Source of the DNA: JAJEFO01 sp022819605
GTDB lineage: Bacteria; Pseudomonadota; Alphaproteobacteria; Rhodobacterales; Rhodobacteraceae
NCBI GenBank assembly: GCA_965221545.1
Contig: OZ244901.1
Location: 3,658,001-3,722,000, forward strand
Direction: 5' to 3'
Length of the DNA stretch: 64,000 nucleotides
Part shown: piece after piece, positions 18,663-27,427 of the stretch
How the letters are laid out: each line of letters starts with the position of its first letter
Position numbering within the stretch: the stretch's first letter is position 1
Translations under genes and position numbers: made by a program
The notes under the pieces: model-generated
What the model was told of the DNA's origin: nothing
Database searches by the model: none
The model's input: the letters and a program-made list of their open reading frames with translations, nothing else

Positions 18663-19264
18663 TCCCCTTCGCAGTCATTCCTGCAGCTGGATCCTCGTCG
18701 CGCATGCGAGGCAGGGACAAACTGCTGGAAAACGTTGAAGGCATGCCCCTGCTTCGCCGTCAGGCGGGCATCGCCATTGAAAGTGGATGCGAGGTCGTCG
18801 TAGCGCTTCCAAAGGGAAACGTTGCTCGCCGGGAGGCAATTGGCGAACTGGCAGTGACCACGATCGAGGTCGAGGAACCTGCCGAAGGCCTCGGCGCCAC
18901 GCTCCGCGCTGCCACCCTGCATGTCATGCAATTTGCCCCGGATCGCGCCATGTTGATCCTGCTGCCGGACGTTCCTGGCATCACCGCATCCGACATCAGG
19001 AGCGCCATTGAGCGCTTTGAAGCTGCCGGCGGCGACACGCCGACACGCGCCACGGACGCGGAAGGCAGGCCGGGCACGCCCCTGATCGTGCCACCACGGC
19101 TTCTGCCTCGGTTCGCCAAGCTGACTGGCGACGAGGGCGGTCGCGCCGTCCTGAAGGACGAGACGATCAATTTTGTGCTGCTGCAGGGCGACCGCGCTAC
19201 CCGGGATCTGGACACGCCAGAAGATTGGAAGGCCTGGCGCAAGAAATACGGCGCGCTGACCTGA
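18659..19264 (+). CDS. MobA/MocA-like nucleotidyltransferase
   Basis: This 201-residue protein has the NTP-transferase-3 fold, with the nucleotide loop PAAGSSSRMRGRDKL near residues 8-22 and PDVPGIT near 102-108. Close relatives transfer CMP or GMP to molybdopterin (MocA, MobA), or are fused behind a molybdopterin-binding domain. Its start overlaps livM, an unexpected partner. A free molybdopterin-binding domain protein and XdhC are found together at 58.7-60.6 kb. I infer a molybdenum-cofactor role; a role tied to the transporter's substrate is possible. Confidence 0.78.
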   Translation: MIPFAVIPAAGSSSRMRGRDKLLENVEGMPLLRRQAGIAIESGCEVVVALPKGNVARREAIGELAVTTIEVEEPAEGLGATLRAATLHVMQFAPDRAMLILLPDVPGITASDIRSAIERFEAAGGDTPTRATDAEGRPGTPLIVPPRLLPRFAKLTGDEGGRAVLKDETINFVLLQGDRATRDLDTPEDWKAWRKKYGALT

Positions 19265-19442
19265 CGCGGCGGGGTGCAGGTATCCTGGCATCAGTCAAAG
19301 GGATCACGGCTTGCCACTGCCGCACGTTCCCGTCGCAGCCCCAAGCCCGGCAATTCCGTTCACAAAGTCCGCAACATGGAACCCCACGGCTTCAACGCTC
19401 GAATCCTGCCTCCCGGTCGCAGGCAGCATCGTCGGCACAAAT

Positions 19443-19697
19443 TCATTTTGGGTAGCGATTGTAGAGGCGCCCACGCGGCGGAATTCCGGCGGAATCTCCT
19501 CCGCGTACGTTTTCCCAAGCACAGATTCTGATATCCTGCGCCGCAAAACTCAGACGGCCATTGGTCGCAACACTCCCAATTCCATGCACTTCACCCCGCA
19601 GCCTCTTGGTCAACTCAATCAGGTGAAACCCCATGACCTGAAGCATCCGCGCAGAAGTGGACTTCCCTGCGCCAAATTCTCCGACCAAGGCAATCAA
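19443..19697 (-). pseudogene. Relic of a P-loop nucleotide/nucleoside kinase
   Basis: The frame opens MIALVGEFGAGKSTSARML, a good Walker A loop, and continues with MGFHLIELTKRLR, in the style of nucleotide kinases, but stops after 84 residues. A second minus-strand frame at 19304-19546 may be its continuation after a frameshift. No complete gene can be assembled. I treat it as a decayed gene; a genuine short protein is less likely. Confidence 0.35.
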
Positions 19698-19749
19698 GAC
19701 ATCGACTTTGTGGGATCCTGCCGATATGGCAAGGCATCGGTTTCCGTCA

Positions 19750-19763
19750 TGAAAGCGCTATCA
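19750..19763. promoter_or_regulatory. LacI-family operator candidate 1
   Basis: TGAAAGCGCTATCA is a near-palindrome around a central AGCGCT, the typical shape of LacI/GalR-family operators. A second copy lies 111 bp downstream. A LacI-type regulator is the last gene of the operon that follows. Confidence 0.6.
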
Positions 19764-19851
19764 CCATTTTGATGGTTTCCGAGCTTGATCAACAGCAAAT
19801 GTGCGTGGGCTTTGAAGCTCATTGAAAGCATCAGACCAACGGCAAATGCAG

Positions 19852-19880
19852 TTGACTTTATGAAAGCGCTGTCATTTCAT
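19852..19880 (+). promoter_or_regulatory. Promoter candidate overlapping LacI-family operator 2
   Basis: TGAAAGCGCTGTCA (19861-19874) repeats operator 1 with one change. It lies between a TTGACT -35-like box (19852-19857) and a weak TTTCAT -10-like box (19875-19880), exactly in the spacer, where a bound repressor would block RNA polymerase. The -10 box is poor, so the promoter is less certain than the operator. Confidence 0.55.
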
Positions 19881-20354
19881 CTGGTCAGGACAGATGGGAA
19901 AAATCTGTTCAGCGACCTCTCCCTGAAGAGAGAGGCCTAAGGGGTGAATGTCCCTATGGCCCATGCTGACTAGCACAAGAAAGGAAACCATCATCCAATC
20001 GTCCTTGAACCATGCGTCAAAGACCCACCTTGGGATGCTTCCTCAGTTCCAGGCTCTGGAAGATTTGTCAGCAGACACGCCGGGTCAGGCACGAAGCAGG
20101 GCGAATCGGAATGCGGATGGTCAAGTTGTGCGAGGGGAGCCCGCCTTTGGGCGGCGTTGCCGGGGACATCATTGCGACCCCGCGAGCAGCATAAGCTGCA
20201 TGGCAGAGAATGCTGCATCACGGTTTTTCCGTCCAGGCGAGGCAACTCGTCGTCGGGGCGGGTGGCGGTTTGCCCGACCCATTTCAACACAAACAGCAAA
20301 GGGGCGCGCTTTCCTCCTTGGCCTGCTTGCCGGGGATTGAAGCGCGAAAATCAG

Positions 20355-21959
20355 ATGAATTATCTTCGTTCGCGCGGACACGGGTTGCTTTGGGCGACCG
20401 GCTCCGCTCTCGCATTCGCAGCCGTGACCGCATATGCCGCGCCTACTCACGGCACCCTTGTCGTCGCGGTCAACCAGGAACCACAGGACCTTGCTGCACA
20501 GGGCACCTACAAGGAAATCAACGCCACGGGGCTGCGCAATGTCGTGGAAACGCTGATCGCGGTTGACCCGGTTACCGGCGAGATGCGAGGCGTACTCGCC
20601 ACCGATTGGGAGCGCGTCGATGGCAGCACATTGCGCCTCACCATCCGGCAGGGCGTCAAGTTCCACGACGGAACCGACATGACAGCCGAATCGGTGGCCA
20701 AGTCGATCAATTGGGTCTGGAGCCCCGAAAAGGCGTTCACCATCCAGGAATATGCCGGCCCCGGCGAAATCACCGCCACCGCCATCGACGAAAATTCCGT
20801 CGAAGTGGTGTCGAGCAAGGCCGATCCGTTGCTGGAGTTCCGCATGACTCTGGGCGGCATTTCTTCGGCAGCGCAACTCGACAACAGCCCGGAAGAACAT
20901 TTCGACACACCCGTCGGCACCGGGCCCTATGTCTTCGGCGAGTGGGCCAAGGGCCAGTACTGGACGGCGACCTACAACCCCGACTGGTGGGGGCTGAGCG
21001 CCGACGATGCCTATGGCACAACCAAACCGGCCTACTCGGACCTGAAGTTCGTGTTTCGCGCAGAAGATGCCACCCGCGTGGCGATGGTTCAGTCAGGTGA
21101 AGCACAACTGGGCATGTTCCCCTCGGCCGACGAATGCGCACGCGCGGCGGATGCGGCCGACTACGACTGCGTGACAGGCCCGTCGACGACCTATCTCTAC
21201 GGTCGTCTCGATCATTCGCTGCATGCCCACCCCGTACTTGCCGATCCGCGGGTGCGCGAGGCGGTCTTCCTGTCCGTCGACATCACCGGCATTGCCGACT
21301 TGCAGGGCATGGCTTCGGTGCCGCAAGGACAACTTGGCCCGAAGGGCACCATTGGTTTCAACGATGCTGTGCAGCCCTACACATACGACCCGGAGCGCGC
21401 CATGGCGCTTCTTGCTGAGGCCAAGGCAGACGGCGTCGATGTCGATGCGCTGAATGTCGAGGTCGTAGGCCGGGATACCACACCGCGGATCAAGCCAATC
21501 GTCGAGGCCATCGGCGCGATGCTTAACATCTCCGGCATCGAAACCACGATCAAGGTGCAGACCCCGCAGGAGTTCAACCCGCGTGTCCGCATTGCCGGCT
21601 ATGCCGACGAGCCGAACCGGCAGATGATGCAGGTTCACGTCAAGGGCAACCCCTCGGGCGACTATGGGCTGCTGTTGCACTCGAACTATGCATGCCCGGA
21701 CATCAACGACCCCAAGGGGCCGTCGCGGTCGTCGGTCTATTGTGATGCCGATTTCGACGCCAGGCTTTTCGAGGCACTGGCAAGTTTTGGCGACGACCGG
21801 AACGAACGGATGAAGGAACTGGTCCAGTACGTCCACGACAGGCACCTGATCGTGCCGCTGGCGCTCCTCGACCGCGGCTACCTGGTGAAGGCCGGGACCG
21901 AGTTCACATTCGGCACCGACCACAGAATTCAGGCGGTCTATCTGAAGCCGGCTGAATAG
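20355..21959 (+). CDS. Family-5 extracellular solute-binding protein (Dpp/Opp type)
   Basis: This 534-residue periplasmic binding protein has a signal peptide (hydrophobic run LLWATGSALAFAAVTAYA, cleavage near residue 28) and the SBP-5 features VNQEPQDL, TLRLTIRQGVKFHDGTDMTAESVAKSINW (about residues 90-120) and DPRVREAVFLSVD. SBP-5 proteins bind peptides, nickel or oligosaccharides. Control by a LacI-family protein makes a sugar-type ligand at least as likely as a peptide. Two permeases and a double ATPase follow. The start is ATG 20355 at the signal peptide; the frame upstream is unmatched. Confidence 0.9.
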   Translation: MNYLRSRGHGLLWATGSALAFAAVTAYAAPTHGTLVVAVNQEPQDLAAQGTYKEINATGLRNVVETLIAVDPVTGEMRGVLATDWERVDGSTLRLTIRQGVKFHDGTDMTAESVAKSINWVWSPEKAFTIQEYAGPGEITATAIDENSVEVVSSKADPLLEFRMTLGGISSAAQLDNSPEEHFDTPVGTGPYVFGEWAKGQYWTATYNPDWWGLSADDAYGTTKPAYSDLKFVFRAEDATRVAMVQSGEAQLGMFPSADECARAADAADYDCVTGPSTTYLYGRLDHSLHAHPVLADPRVREAVFLSVDITGIADLQGMASVPQGQLGPKGTIGFNDAVQPYTYDPERAMALLAEAKADGVDVDALNVEVVGRDTTPRIKPIVEAIGAMLNISGIETTIKVQTPQEFNPRVRIAGYADEPNRQMMQVHVKGNPSGDYGLLLHSNYACPDINDPKGPSRSSVYCDADFDARLFEALASFGDDRNERMKELVQYVHDRHLIVPLALLDRGYLVKAGTEFTFGTDHRIQAVYLKPAE

Positions 21960-21975
21960 CCTCCCGAGTGAAGAA

Positions 21976-22000
21976 CCGGCGCGCTCCACGGGCGCGCCGG
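21976..22000 (+). terminator. Intra-operon hairpin after the solute-binding gene
   Basis: CCGGCGCGC and GCGCGCCGG form a perfect 9-bp stem with a 7-base loop, followed by CTTGTT. It sits 17 bp past the stop and 36 bp before the permease. The position mirrors the livK hairpin and suggests partial termination or protection of the upstream mRNA. Confidence 0.65.
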
Positions 22001-22036
22001 CTTGTTCAACTTACCCCCTGACGGATAAACGGACGT

Positions 22037-22999
22037 ATGCCCTACCTATTGAAGCGGGTGATCAACTCCGTAATCCTGCTGCTGATCACGGTCTCCTTTG
22101 TCTTCTTCGCCTGCCGCATGATCGGCGACCCGGCGCTGAACATGCTCGGCCCTGGCGCGAACGACATAGCGCTGGAAAACCTGCGCCGCGCGGCCGGCCT
22201 GAACGACCCGCTCTGGCTACAGTGGGTGCGCTACATGGGCGGGCTTCTGCAGGGCGATTTCGGCGTAAGCTACCGCTATGGCTTCTCTGTAATCCCTGAG
22301 GCGGACCTGAAGGATATAGGCGTACCCGTGGTCGATCTGGTGGCGGAGCGCTTGCCCGCCACTTTCCTTCTGGCCGGCGTCGCCATGGCCATCGCCGTTC
22401 CGCTCGGGCTCGGCATGGGCGTGATCGCGGCCGCCTACCCGCGGCATCTTGCCGACCGGCTGGTCACCGTACTGTCGCTGGCCGGCGTCTCCATCGTGCA
22501 GTTCTGGCTTGGGCTGATGCTGATCGTGCTCTTCGCGGTCCAGCTCGGCTGGCTTCCGACGGGGGGTTACGGCGAGCCGGCGCATGTAATCCTTCCGGCG
22601 CTGACGCTCGCCGCACGACCCATCGGGCGCATCGCGCAAGTTGTACGCAGCGCCATGCTGGACGAATTGGCGAAACCCTACGTTGTCACCGCCCGCGCCA
22701 AAGGTGTGGCCGAGTGGCGCGTGATCTTGCTGCACGCCCTGCGCAACGCAGCTATCCCCATCATTACCATGATCGGCGACGAACTGTCCGCGTTGCTCAC
22801 CGGCGCAATCCTGGTTGAAAAGATCTTTGCCTGGCCGGGCATCGGACTCTTGATTATCGACAGCCTCAGCCGCAGCGACCTGCCGATCATTCAGGTCTCG
22901 ATCGCCGTGGTGGCCACCCTGGTGATCATCGTCAATCTGTTGGTCGATTTCGCCTATCGCATCATCGACCCGCAGATTCAGCTTGGGCAGAAGGCGTGA
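22037..22999 (+). CDS. ABC transporter permease, DppB/OppB type
   Basis: This 320-residue inner-membrane protein begins MPYLLKRVINSVILLLITVS, the usual DppB start, and has six hydrophobic segments. The cytoplasmic EAA loop is VVTARAKGVAEWRVILLHALRNA (about residues 215-237), the contact to the ATPase. It forms the channel with the next permease, whose ATG lies 4 bp after its stop. Confidence 0.93.
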   Translation: MPYLLKRVINSVILLLITVSFVFFACRMIGDPALNMLGPGANDIALENLRRAAGLNDPLWLQWVRYMGGLLQGDFGVSYRYGFSVIPEADLKDIGVPVVDLVAERLPATFLLAGVAMAIAVPLGLGMGVIAAAYPRHLADRLVTVLSLAGVSIVQFWLGLMLIVLFAVQLGWLPTGGYGEPAHVILPALTLAARPIGRIAQVVRSAMLDELAKPYVVTARAKGVAEWRVILLHALRNAAIPIITMIGDELSALLTGAILVEKIFAWPGIGLLIIDSLSRSDLPIIQVSIAVVATLVIIVNLLVDFAYRIIDPQIQLGQKA

Positions 23000-23003
23000 C
23001 CTG

Positions 23004-23948
23004 ATGGCCGATGTGAGCAATCCAGCCATTGAGGACGCCATCGATCCCAAGGACGAGCGCGAGAACCTCCGCGACTACCTGTACGCGCTCAGGCGCGACA
23101 AGATCACGGCTTCGGCGGTGCTGTTCCTGCTGGCCCTCCTGGCATTCACCGTAGGTGCCGAATTCCTCGCCCCGCACAAGCCCACCGGGCTCAACCTCGC
23201 CGACCGCATGCTGCCGCCGTTCTCGTCAGGGAAAAAAGGGCTATTCTACCTCCTCGGAACCGACGAGCTTGGACGGGACCTGTTCACCCGACTGATCTAT
23301 GGCGCGCGAGTCTCCGTCTCGGTGGGTCTCTTGGGCGCGACGCTCTCGTGCGTCTTCGGCGTCATCGCCGGACTGACGGCTGGCTACTACGGCGGGCTCT
23401 ACGAAGACCTGGTCATGCGCTTTGTCGACGGCATGCTGTCGCTGCCCTCGCTTCTTGTAGCGCTCTTCGTGCTGTTCATTCTTGGCGGCGGGTTTGCCAA
23501 CCTGATCCTGGTCTTCGCGGTGCTGCACTGGATGGTCTTCGCACGCATGTCGCGCGGGCTGGCGCTGGCGGCGCGGTCGAAAACCTATGTGGTGGCCGCC
23601 AAGGCCATGGGCGCCTCGGGTCGGCGGATAGTGTTCCGCCACATCCTGCCCAACGTGGTCGCCCCGATCTTGGTCCTCTACACGCTCGAAATCGCGATCC
23701 TTATCCTGAGCGAGGCCTCGCTTAGCTTCCTCGGTTTCGGCGTTCAGCCGCCTGACCCGTCCTGGGGCCTGATGATCGCTGACGGACGCGAGCATATCCG
23801 ATCCGCCTGGTGGCTTGTGGCTTTCCCGGGGCTGGCAATCTTCCTCACCGCGCTCTGTCTCAACCTCGTCGCAAGCTGGGTGCGCGCAGTCACGGATCCG
23901 GCGCAGCGCTGGCGCTGGTTCGCCATTGGAAGCGGAGGCAGGGAATGA
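23004..23948 (+). CDS. ABC transporter permease, DppC/OppC type
   Basis: This 314-residue inner-membrane protein has a cytoplasmic N-terminus (residues 1-45) and then six hydrophobic segments. It contains the DppC-type block LGTDELGRDLFTRLIYGARVS and the EAA loop YVVAAKAMGASGRRIVFRHILPN. LSFLGFGVQPPDPSWG near the end is a standard OppC motif. The stop overlaps the ATPase start (ATGA). Confidence 0.94.
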   Translation: MADVSNPAIEDAIDPKDERENLRDYLYALRRDKITASAVLFLLALLAFTVGAEFLAPHKPTGLNLADRMLPPFSSGKKGLFYLLGTDELGRDLFTRLIYGARVSVSVGLLGATLSCVFGVIAGLTAGYYGGLYEDLVMRFVDGMLSLPSLLVALFVLFILGGGFANLILVFAVLHWMVFARMSRGLALAARSKTYVVAAKAMGASGRRIVFRHILPNVVAPILVLYTLEIAILILSEASLSFLGFGVQPPDPSWGLMIADGREHIRSAWWLVAFPGLAIFLTALCLNLVASWVRAVTDPAQRWRWFAIGSGGRE

Positions 23949-25789
23949 ACAAGCCCCTCGTCAATGTCGAAGGCCTTCGCGTCGAGTTCCCCTCCAAACG
24001 CGGTGCGATTGCAGGAGTCCAAGACGTCTCGTTCACCATCGAGCCGGGCGAGATCGTCTGCATCGTTGGCGAGTCCGGTTCTGGCAAGTCTGTCTCTGCC
24101 TACACGCTGATGCAGCTCACCAAGTTCTCCGGAGGCTGGGTAGCGGACGGTCAGCTGACTCTGGAAAGCGGCAATGGAAATGAGATCGACCTGCGCGCTG
24201 CAGACGAGGCGCAGATGCGCACGATCCGCGGCAACGAGATCGGCATGATCTTTCAGGAGCCCATGACGGCGCTGAACCCCTCTTACACGATCGGCTGGCA
24301 ACTGGCCGAAAGCCTGCAGCAGCACCGCGACATGAGCCGCGAAGAGGCCGCCGGCCGCTCGGTCGAACTTCTGAAACAGGTGCGCATCCCCGAGCCCGAA
24401 CGGCGGCTGAAGCAGTATCCGCACGAACTTAGCGGCGGCATGCGCCAGCGCATCGTGATCGCAATGGCGCTTGCGTGCGAGCCGCGACTCCTGATTGCCG
24501 ATGAGCCCACCACTGCGCTCGACGTGACGGTACAGGCCGAGATTCTGGCGCTCATTCGCAAGCTAAGGGACGAAACTGGCGCCGCGGTTCTCCTGATCAC
24601 CCACGACATGGCCGTCGTAGCGCAGATGGCTGACCGGGTGGTAGTGATGCAAAATGGCCGCGTGGCCGAGGATGGACCGGTCGAGCAAGTGCTGACGGAT
24701 CCGCAGCACCCTTACACACAGGCCCTTCTGGCCGTAGTTCCGAAACTCGGGGACATGGCCGGCAAGACCCTGCCCGAGCCCATGGAAACCGTCGTCACGA
24801 CCGAATGCCACATCGACAAACCGCTGCAGCCGGGCAGCCGCGTCCTGCTCGACGTCAGGCACCTGACCAAGCGCTTCCCGATCCGAGGCGGCTGGTTGGG
24901 CCGGACCGTAGCCAACGCGCACGCGGTCGAGGACGTGACTTTTCGCCTTCTCGAAAACGAAACCCTGTCGCTGGTTGGCGAAAGCGGCAGCGGCAAGTCG
25001 GTGACCGGGCTTTGCATCCTGCGGCTGGAACGCCCCGATAGCGGCGGGATCACCTTTGACGGGCAGGACCTGCTGACACTTTCCGACGAGGACATGCGGT
25101 TGGCGCGCCGCGACATGCAGATGATCTTTCAGGATCCCTACGGCTCGCTCAACCCGCACATGTCGCTGCTGGAGCAGGTCATCGAGCCGCTGAGAAACTT
25201 CAGGCTTGAAGCCGGCAGCGCGCTCGAGGACCGTGCAGCGGAACTCTTCGACCGGGTACGCCTGCCGCGCGCCTTTCTCAGGCGCCATCCCAGCGAGCTG
25301 TCCGGAGGGCAGCGCCAGCGTGTCGCCATTGCCCGTGCCCTGGCCCCCAAGCCCAAGCTGATAATTGCCGACGAGGCGGTCTCGGCACTGGATGTGTCGA
25401 TCCAGGCCGAAGTGCTGAACCTGATGATGGAACTGCAGGCCGAGATGGGGATCTCGTACCTCTTCATCGGCCACGACATGGCGGTGGTCGAGCGGGTTTC
25501 GCATCGGGTCGCGGTGATGTATCTGGGCCGGATCGTCGAGACCGCTACGCGGGAACAGATTTTCGCCAACCCACAGCACGAATACACCAAGACGCTGCTT
25601 GCCGCCGTGCCGACGCTCGACCTTGCCCACCGCGCCGAAAAATGGGAACTGGCCACCAAACCACCCCCTTCGCCCATTCACCCAGTTGGATACGAGCCCG
25701 ACCCGGTGCATTTCGAGACAGTGACCGAGGGCCATTTCGTTTTGCGTTCGGGTGTGGGCCCTGCCGACGAAGGAAAAGACGGACCGTGA
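23945..25789 (+). CDS. ABC transporter ATP-binding protein, fused DppD-DppF type
   Basis: This 614-residue protein contains two complete ATPase domains in tandem. The first has Walker A GESGSGKSVSAY (near residue 42), the signature LSGGMRQRI and Walker B LLIADEPTTALD. The second has GESGSGKSVTGL (near 345), LSGGQRQRVAIARAL and LIIADEAVSALD. Each ends in an oligopeptide-type C-terminal tail (HPYTQALLAVVP and HEYTKTLLAAVP). In the second Walker B region the usual DEP is DEA. It energises the two permeases. It is coupled by overlap at both ends. Confidence 0.95.
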   Translation: MNKPLVNVEGLRVEFPSKRGAIAGVQDVSFTIEPGEIVCIVGESGSGKSVSAYTLMQLTKFSGGWVADGQLTLESGNGNEIDLRAADEAQMRTIRGNEIGMIFQEPMTALNPSYTIGWQLAESLQQHRDMSREEAAGRSVELLKQVRIPEPERRLKQYPHELSGGMRQRIVIAMALACEPRLLIADEPTTALDVTVQAEILALIRKLRDETGAAVLLITHDMAVVAQMADRVVVMQNGRVAEDGPVEQVLTDPQHPYTQALLAVVPKLGDMAGKTLPEPMETVVTTECHIDKPLQPGSRVLLDVRHLTKRFPIRGGWLGRTVANAHAVEDVTFRLLENETLSLVGESGSGKSVTGLCILRLERPDSGGITFDGQDLLTLSDEDMRLARRDMQMIFQDPYGSLNPHMSLLEQVIEPLRNFRLEAGSALEDRAAELFDRVRLPRAFLRRHPSELSGGQRQRVAIARALAPKPKLIIADEAVSALDVSIQAEVLNLMMELQAEMGISYLFIGHDMAVVERVSHRVAVMYLGRIVETATREQIFANPQHEYTKTLLAAVPTLDLAHRAEKWELATKPPPSPIHPVGYEPDPVHFETVTEGHFVLRSGVGPADEGKDGP

Positions 25790-26793
25790 GCGAAGCAAAG
25801 GCATCCCGCCGGGACCACGGCAACATCACCGCCCAAGATGTCGCCGATCGTGCCGGCGTGTCGCTGACCACGGTGTCGCGCAGCTTCTCCGATGCCGGTC
25901 TGGTGAGCGAGGCCACGCGCGAACGGGTGCTGAGCGTTGCCGGGCGACTCGGCTATCGCCCGAACATGGCCGCGCGCGTCTTGGCCGGGCGGCGGTCGAA
26001 CCTGATCGGTTTGCTGGTCAACAACTTTGACGACCCCGAACATCTCGACCTCTTCCGCTTCGTTTCCTCGGAGGCGCAACAGCGGAACTACCACGCGATT
26101 CTGCTGAATGTCGGCCACAAGCGCAGCGAGATTGCATCGGTCGACACCGCTCTGCAGTTCCAGGTTGATGGGTTGCTGGTGGCAGCCTCGCACCTGCCGG
26201 ACCAGATTGCGCAGAGATGCGAGGCCAAGAACAAACCGATAGTGGTCGTCGGCCGCCGGTCTCTGCGCCCCGAATACAGTTCGGTCCATTGCGACAATAA
26301 CGCTGGCGCCGCACTGGTCGCCGATTACATGCACGAAAGCGGCGTCATGCGCCCGGCCTTCATCGGCGGCAACGCCGATGCCACGGTGACCAAGGAACGC
26401 ATGGCGGGCTTCGTGCAGCGAATAGAAGAACTCTACGGCTACCAGCCGATGACCCGGCTCGCCGGGGTCAACGACTACGACCGGGGCCACGCGGCAGCGC
26501 TGGAATTGATGAACCTGCCCAAGCCGCCCGATGGGTTCTTCTGTTCAAGCGACCTGCTGGCAGTTGCCGCGCAGGATGCGGTGAAACCCAACGGTGGCCA
26601 GAAAAGCGAAGATCCCATGGTTGTCGGCTTTGGGCAATCCCTGCTGGCAAGACTGAACGCCTATGATCTCCAATCCGTCAGCATGCCGTTTGAGGAAATG
26701 GTCCGGGCGGCGACCTCGCTCTTGATCGACCAGATCGAAGGCGTGAGCTCTGAGAAGACCGAAATCGCCCTGCCGTGCGACAAAATCGAGTGA
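25786..26793 (+). CDS. LacI-family transcriptional regulator
   Basis: This 335-residue regulator has an N-terminal LacI helix-turn-helix (ITAQDVADRAGVSLTTVSRS, about residues 13-32, then YRPNMAARVLAGRRSNLIG) and a type-I periplasmic-binding-like sensor domain. It starts at GTG 25786, overlapping the ATPase stop, so it is made with the transporter. Autoregulation through the two palindromes at 19750 and 19861 is a good inference. Its effector is probably the imported solute or a breakdown product, most often a sugar in this family. Confidence 0.92.
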   Translation: MSEAKASRRDHGNITAQDVADRAGVSLTTVSRSFSDAGLVSEATRERVLSVAGRLGYRPNMAARVLAGRRSNLIGLLVNNFDDPEHLDLFRFVSSEAQQRNYHAILLNVGHKRSEIASVDTALQFQVDGLLVAASHLPDQIAQRCEAKNKPIVVVGRRSLRPEYSSVHCDNNAGAALVADYMHESGVMRPAFIGGNADATVTKERMAGFVQRIEELYGYQPMTRLAGVNDYDRGHAAALELMNLPKPPDGFFCSSDLLAVAAQDAVKPNGGQKSEDPMVVGFGQSLLARLNAYDLQSVSMPFEEMVRAATSLLIDQIEGVSSEKTEIALPCDKIE

Positions 26794-27427
26794 TCCCGGC
26801 CGTGTTGGCCGTGACGATGGCGAAATGCACGACGTATTTCGGACCCATCCAAGCCAGCTTCCGCCAAGAGCGGCAGTGCGCAAAACGGAGCAATCGGCGC
26901 ATGGCCCTCGTCCTGATCTTGCGCGCTGCCCTGACGCGCGTGTCCTGAATCTCGAAAGGCGGCAAGAAGATCACGCCGAATGCCTGAGCGCGATCGCAGG
27001 CCATGCCCCGGCTCAGGTCGTCAATCAGGATTCAAACGTGAACGGCAAGCCTGTCGATCCGTTTCTGAATTTGGCGTTGCTGGCCCTTCTGCCTCGCGGC
27101 TGCGACCGAGCCAACCGAACGCTCCCATTGGAGCGATGCTCCGCAGTCGTGTCACTCGTAACCGCCGGCAAGTACCTCGATTGACCACCGCCAAATGCGC
27201 ACCGCCGGGCGGGCAGACCCCGTGGACCACTTTGATCCTGGCGTCTCGGAAACTTTGCCAACGGCACGAAACCCCCGTCAGCGGAGTTCAGAACGAAGAT
27301 GTGGCAATTTCGATCTGGCCGGTGGTGGGTTCCCAGGCACACACGCTCCAACGGTTCGCACATGGCGATGTCAGCGTGGAGTCACCATTCGGAGCCTTCT
27401 TTGCAACCCCAAGGATGCCGCCGAACG
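26794..27427. other. Non-coding stretch downstream of the LacI-type gene
   Basis: It holds repeat copy A (26878-27404, described separately). No complete gene is supported on either strand. The short frames seen in several phases are typical of decayed sequence. Confidence 0.5.
26878..27404. repeat. Diverged direct repeat, copy A
   Basis: This segment aligns in the same orientation with 31729-32258. Shared stretches include CTCGTCCTGATCTTGCG, CCCTGACGCGCGTGTCCTG and GGCAAGCCTGTCGAT. By eye identity is about 90% over the first 80 bases and lower afterwards. Matching fragments of translation appear on both strands (for example NGKPVD on plus, FVLNS..GGFVP on minus), none complete. It resembles the remains of a mobile element or duplicated gene that I cannot name. 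Confidence 0.7.

Larger units (their letters stand above)
19265..20354. other. 1.1-kb gap before the family-5 ABC operon
   Basis: Apart from the kinase relic and the two LacI-type operator candidates, I see no gene. About 470 bp separate the likely promoter (near 19852-19880) from the first start codon, and the frames there (for example 19948-20340) look random. A CCTCTC/GAGAGG hairpin lies near 19916-19934. The segment may contain decayed sequence or an unusually long leader. Confidence 0.5.
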
